This document shows positions 5,491 through 6,232 of a DNA stretch of 6,232 nucleotides, piece after piece. Where the stretch lies: NCBI GenBank assembly GCA_017476305.1, contig JAFVAA010000614.1, positions 1 through 6,232 on the forward strand, in the 5' to 3' direction. The notes beneath the pieces are model-generated. The model did no database searches and was not told where the DNA came from. It was given only the letters and a program-made list of their open reading frames with translations. How positions within the stretch are numbered: position 1 is the first letter of the stretch; each line of letters opens with the position of its first letter. A program made the translations under genes and the position numbers. The stretch is from Lachnospiraceae bacterium. GTDB lineage: Bacteria; Bacillota; Clostridia; Lachnospirales; Lachnospiraceae.

Positions 5491-6232
5491 TACTGATTGT
5501 CAAACTGACTCATGTACAGATCCGCATAAAAACCTTTTTTCGCCATGAGTTCATTATGTGTACCCATTTCTATAATATCTCCATCCTTCAGGACAAGTAT
5601 CAGGTCTGCATTTTTAATGGTCGAAAGACGGTGTGCAATGACAAATCCCGTCCTTCCTTCCATCAGTCTGTCCACCGCAGCCGAAATCAGCTTCTCCGTC
5701 CTCGTATCCACCGAAGAAGTAGCCTCATCCAGTATCAGGATTGGGGCATCATCAAGCATCGCCCTGGCTATGGTAATGAGCTGCTTCTGTCCTGCAGAGA
5801 TGTCCGCTTCCTCTCCCAGGATCGTATCCAGACCATCGGAACTAAGCTTGACAAAATCACTTAGTCCGCAGCTTTCTATGACGCTCCTCAGTTTTTCATC
5901 CGTGACGCCCTTTTTGGAATAAACGATGTTATCCCGTATGCTGCCCTGGAACGTCCACGTCTCCTGCAGCACCATGCTGATGAGATTATGCAGGGTCTCA
6001 CGGGACATATCGTAAATAGACGTCCCGTCTATCTTAATGTCGCCCCCATTTACCTCATAAAAGCGGGTCAGAAGTTTGATCAGTGTGGATTTTCCGGCTC
6101 CTGTCGGTCCCACGATCGCCACCTTTTGTCCGGGCTTTACATGGCAGGAAAAATCATGGACAATGATATTTTCCGGATGGTAGCCAAATTTCACGTGTTC
6201 AAAGATGACCTCTCCCCTCACACTCTCTGCAG
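5490..6232 (-). CDS. ABC exporter half-transporter, C-terminal nucleotide-binding domain (5' end outside window)
   Basis: The reading frame is open to the right edge (residues AESVRGEVIF), so this is the C-terminal part of a longer protein. The normal exporter layout is a six-helix membrane domain followed by this ATPase domain. Counted from the V at 6221: A-loop Y14, Walker A GPTGAGKST (38-46), Q-loop Q86 in VLQETWTFQGSIRDNI, signature ISAGQ (141-145), Walker B ILILDE (161-166), D-loop SSVD (169-172), H-loop H197 in VIAHRLSTI. All ATPase motifs are intact. The style matches the multidrug/lipid exporter class (MdlB/LmrA-like), which usually works as a heterodimer with a neighbouring half-transporter; that partner would lie upstream, outside the window. 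The stop is 20 bases before the start of copy B, so they are probably co-transcribed. Substrate unknown. GTG6221 is not a start but an internal valine. Confidence 0.93.
   Translation of the reverse strand, partial: AESVRGEVIFEHVKFGYHPENIIVHDFSCHVKPGQKVAIVGPTGAGKSTLIKLLTRFYEVNGGDIKIDGTSIYDMSRETLHNLISMVLQETWTFQGSIRDNIVYSKKGVTDEKLRSVIESCGLSDFVKLSSDGLDTILGEEADISAGQKQLITIARAMLDDAPILILDEATSSVDTRTEKLISAAVDRLMEGRTGFVIAHRLSTIKNADLILVLKDGDIIEMGTHNELMAKKGFYADLYMSQFDNQ

Noticed and set aside
6219..6221. GTG6221 as the start of a short stand-alone ATPase.
   Set aside because: The frame is open through to the window edge, and the position matches the usual linker before the NBD of full exporters.

Overview
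All recognisable genes in this window lie on the minus strand, so in transcription order the window reads from its right edge to its left edge. The organism is most likely a low-to-moderate GC Firmicute of the Clostridia, plausibly a Lachnospiraceae-type gut anaerobe. This rests on the strong AAGGAGG-type ribosome binding sites, the tight operon packing, the mix of genes (exporter-type ABC protein, isoamylase-type glycogen debranching enzymes, MATE transporter, SpoIIAA/SpoIIAB-like regulators) and the protein style. It is an inference; no rRNA or marker gene is present.

Block 1 (6232 to about 3397-1289): the C-terminal nucleotide-binding domain of an ABC exporter (cut by the window edge) is followed after about 20 bases by a glycoside hydrolase family 13 debranching-type gene (copy B), and 17 bases later by a paralogous gene (copy A). 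Both copies have an N-terminal CBM48-like domain, a TIM-barrel with the three GH13 catalytic acids, and a C-terminal beta domain. Copy A (696 aa) is intact. Copy B is interrupted by a single in-frame TAA at 3619-3621. It falls where copy A has a glutamate, and the frame then continues without a gap to a normal C-terminus at 3397. Copy B also lacks the NGEDNRDG-type loop of copy A and differs next to the catalytic residues, so the two copies had probably diverged in specificity before B was broken.

Block 2 (1288-1211): an AT-rich 78-base spacer with a perfect 10-bp inverted repeat (arms 1243-1252 and 1259-1268) separates the carbohydrate genes from the next operon. It is a better candidate for an operator or mRNA stem-loop than for a classical terminator, because no T-tract follows it.

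Block 3 (1210 to 1, off the left edge): a compact three-gene unit made of a STAS-domain anti-sigma-factor antagonist, a SpoIIAB/RsbW-like ATP-binding kinase and a MATE-family membrane exporter. The kinase and MATE genes overlap by ATGA, which suggests translational coupling. No sigma factor is visible, so a partner-switch module physically tied to a MATE transporter is the most interesting systems-level observation here. The MATE gene runs off the window, as does the ABC gene at the other end. No RNA gene, CRISPR array, insertion sequence or plus-strand gene is supported.
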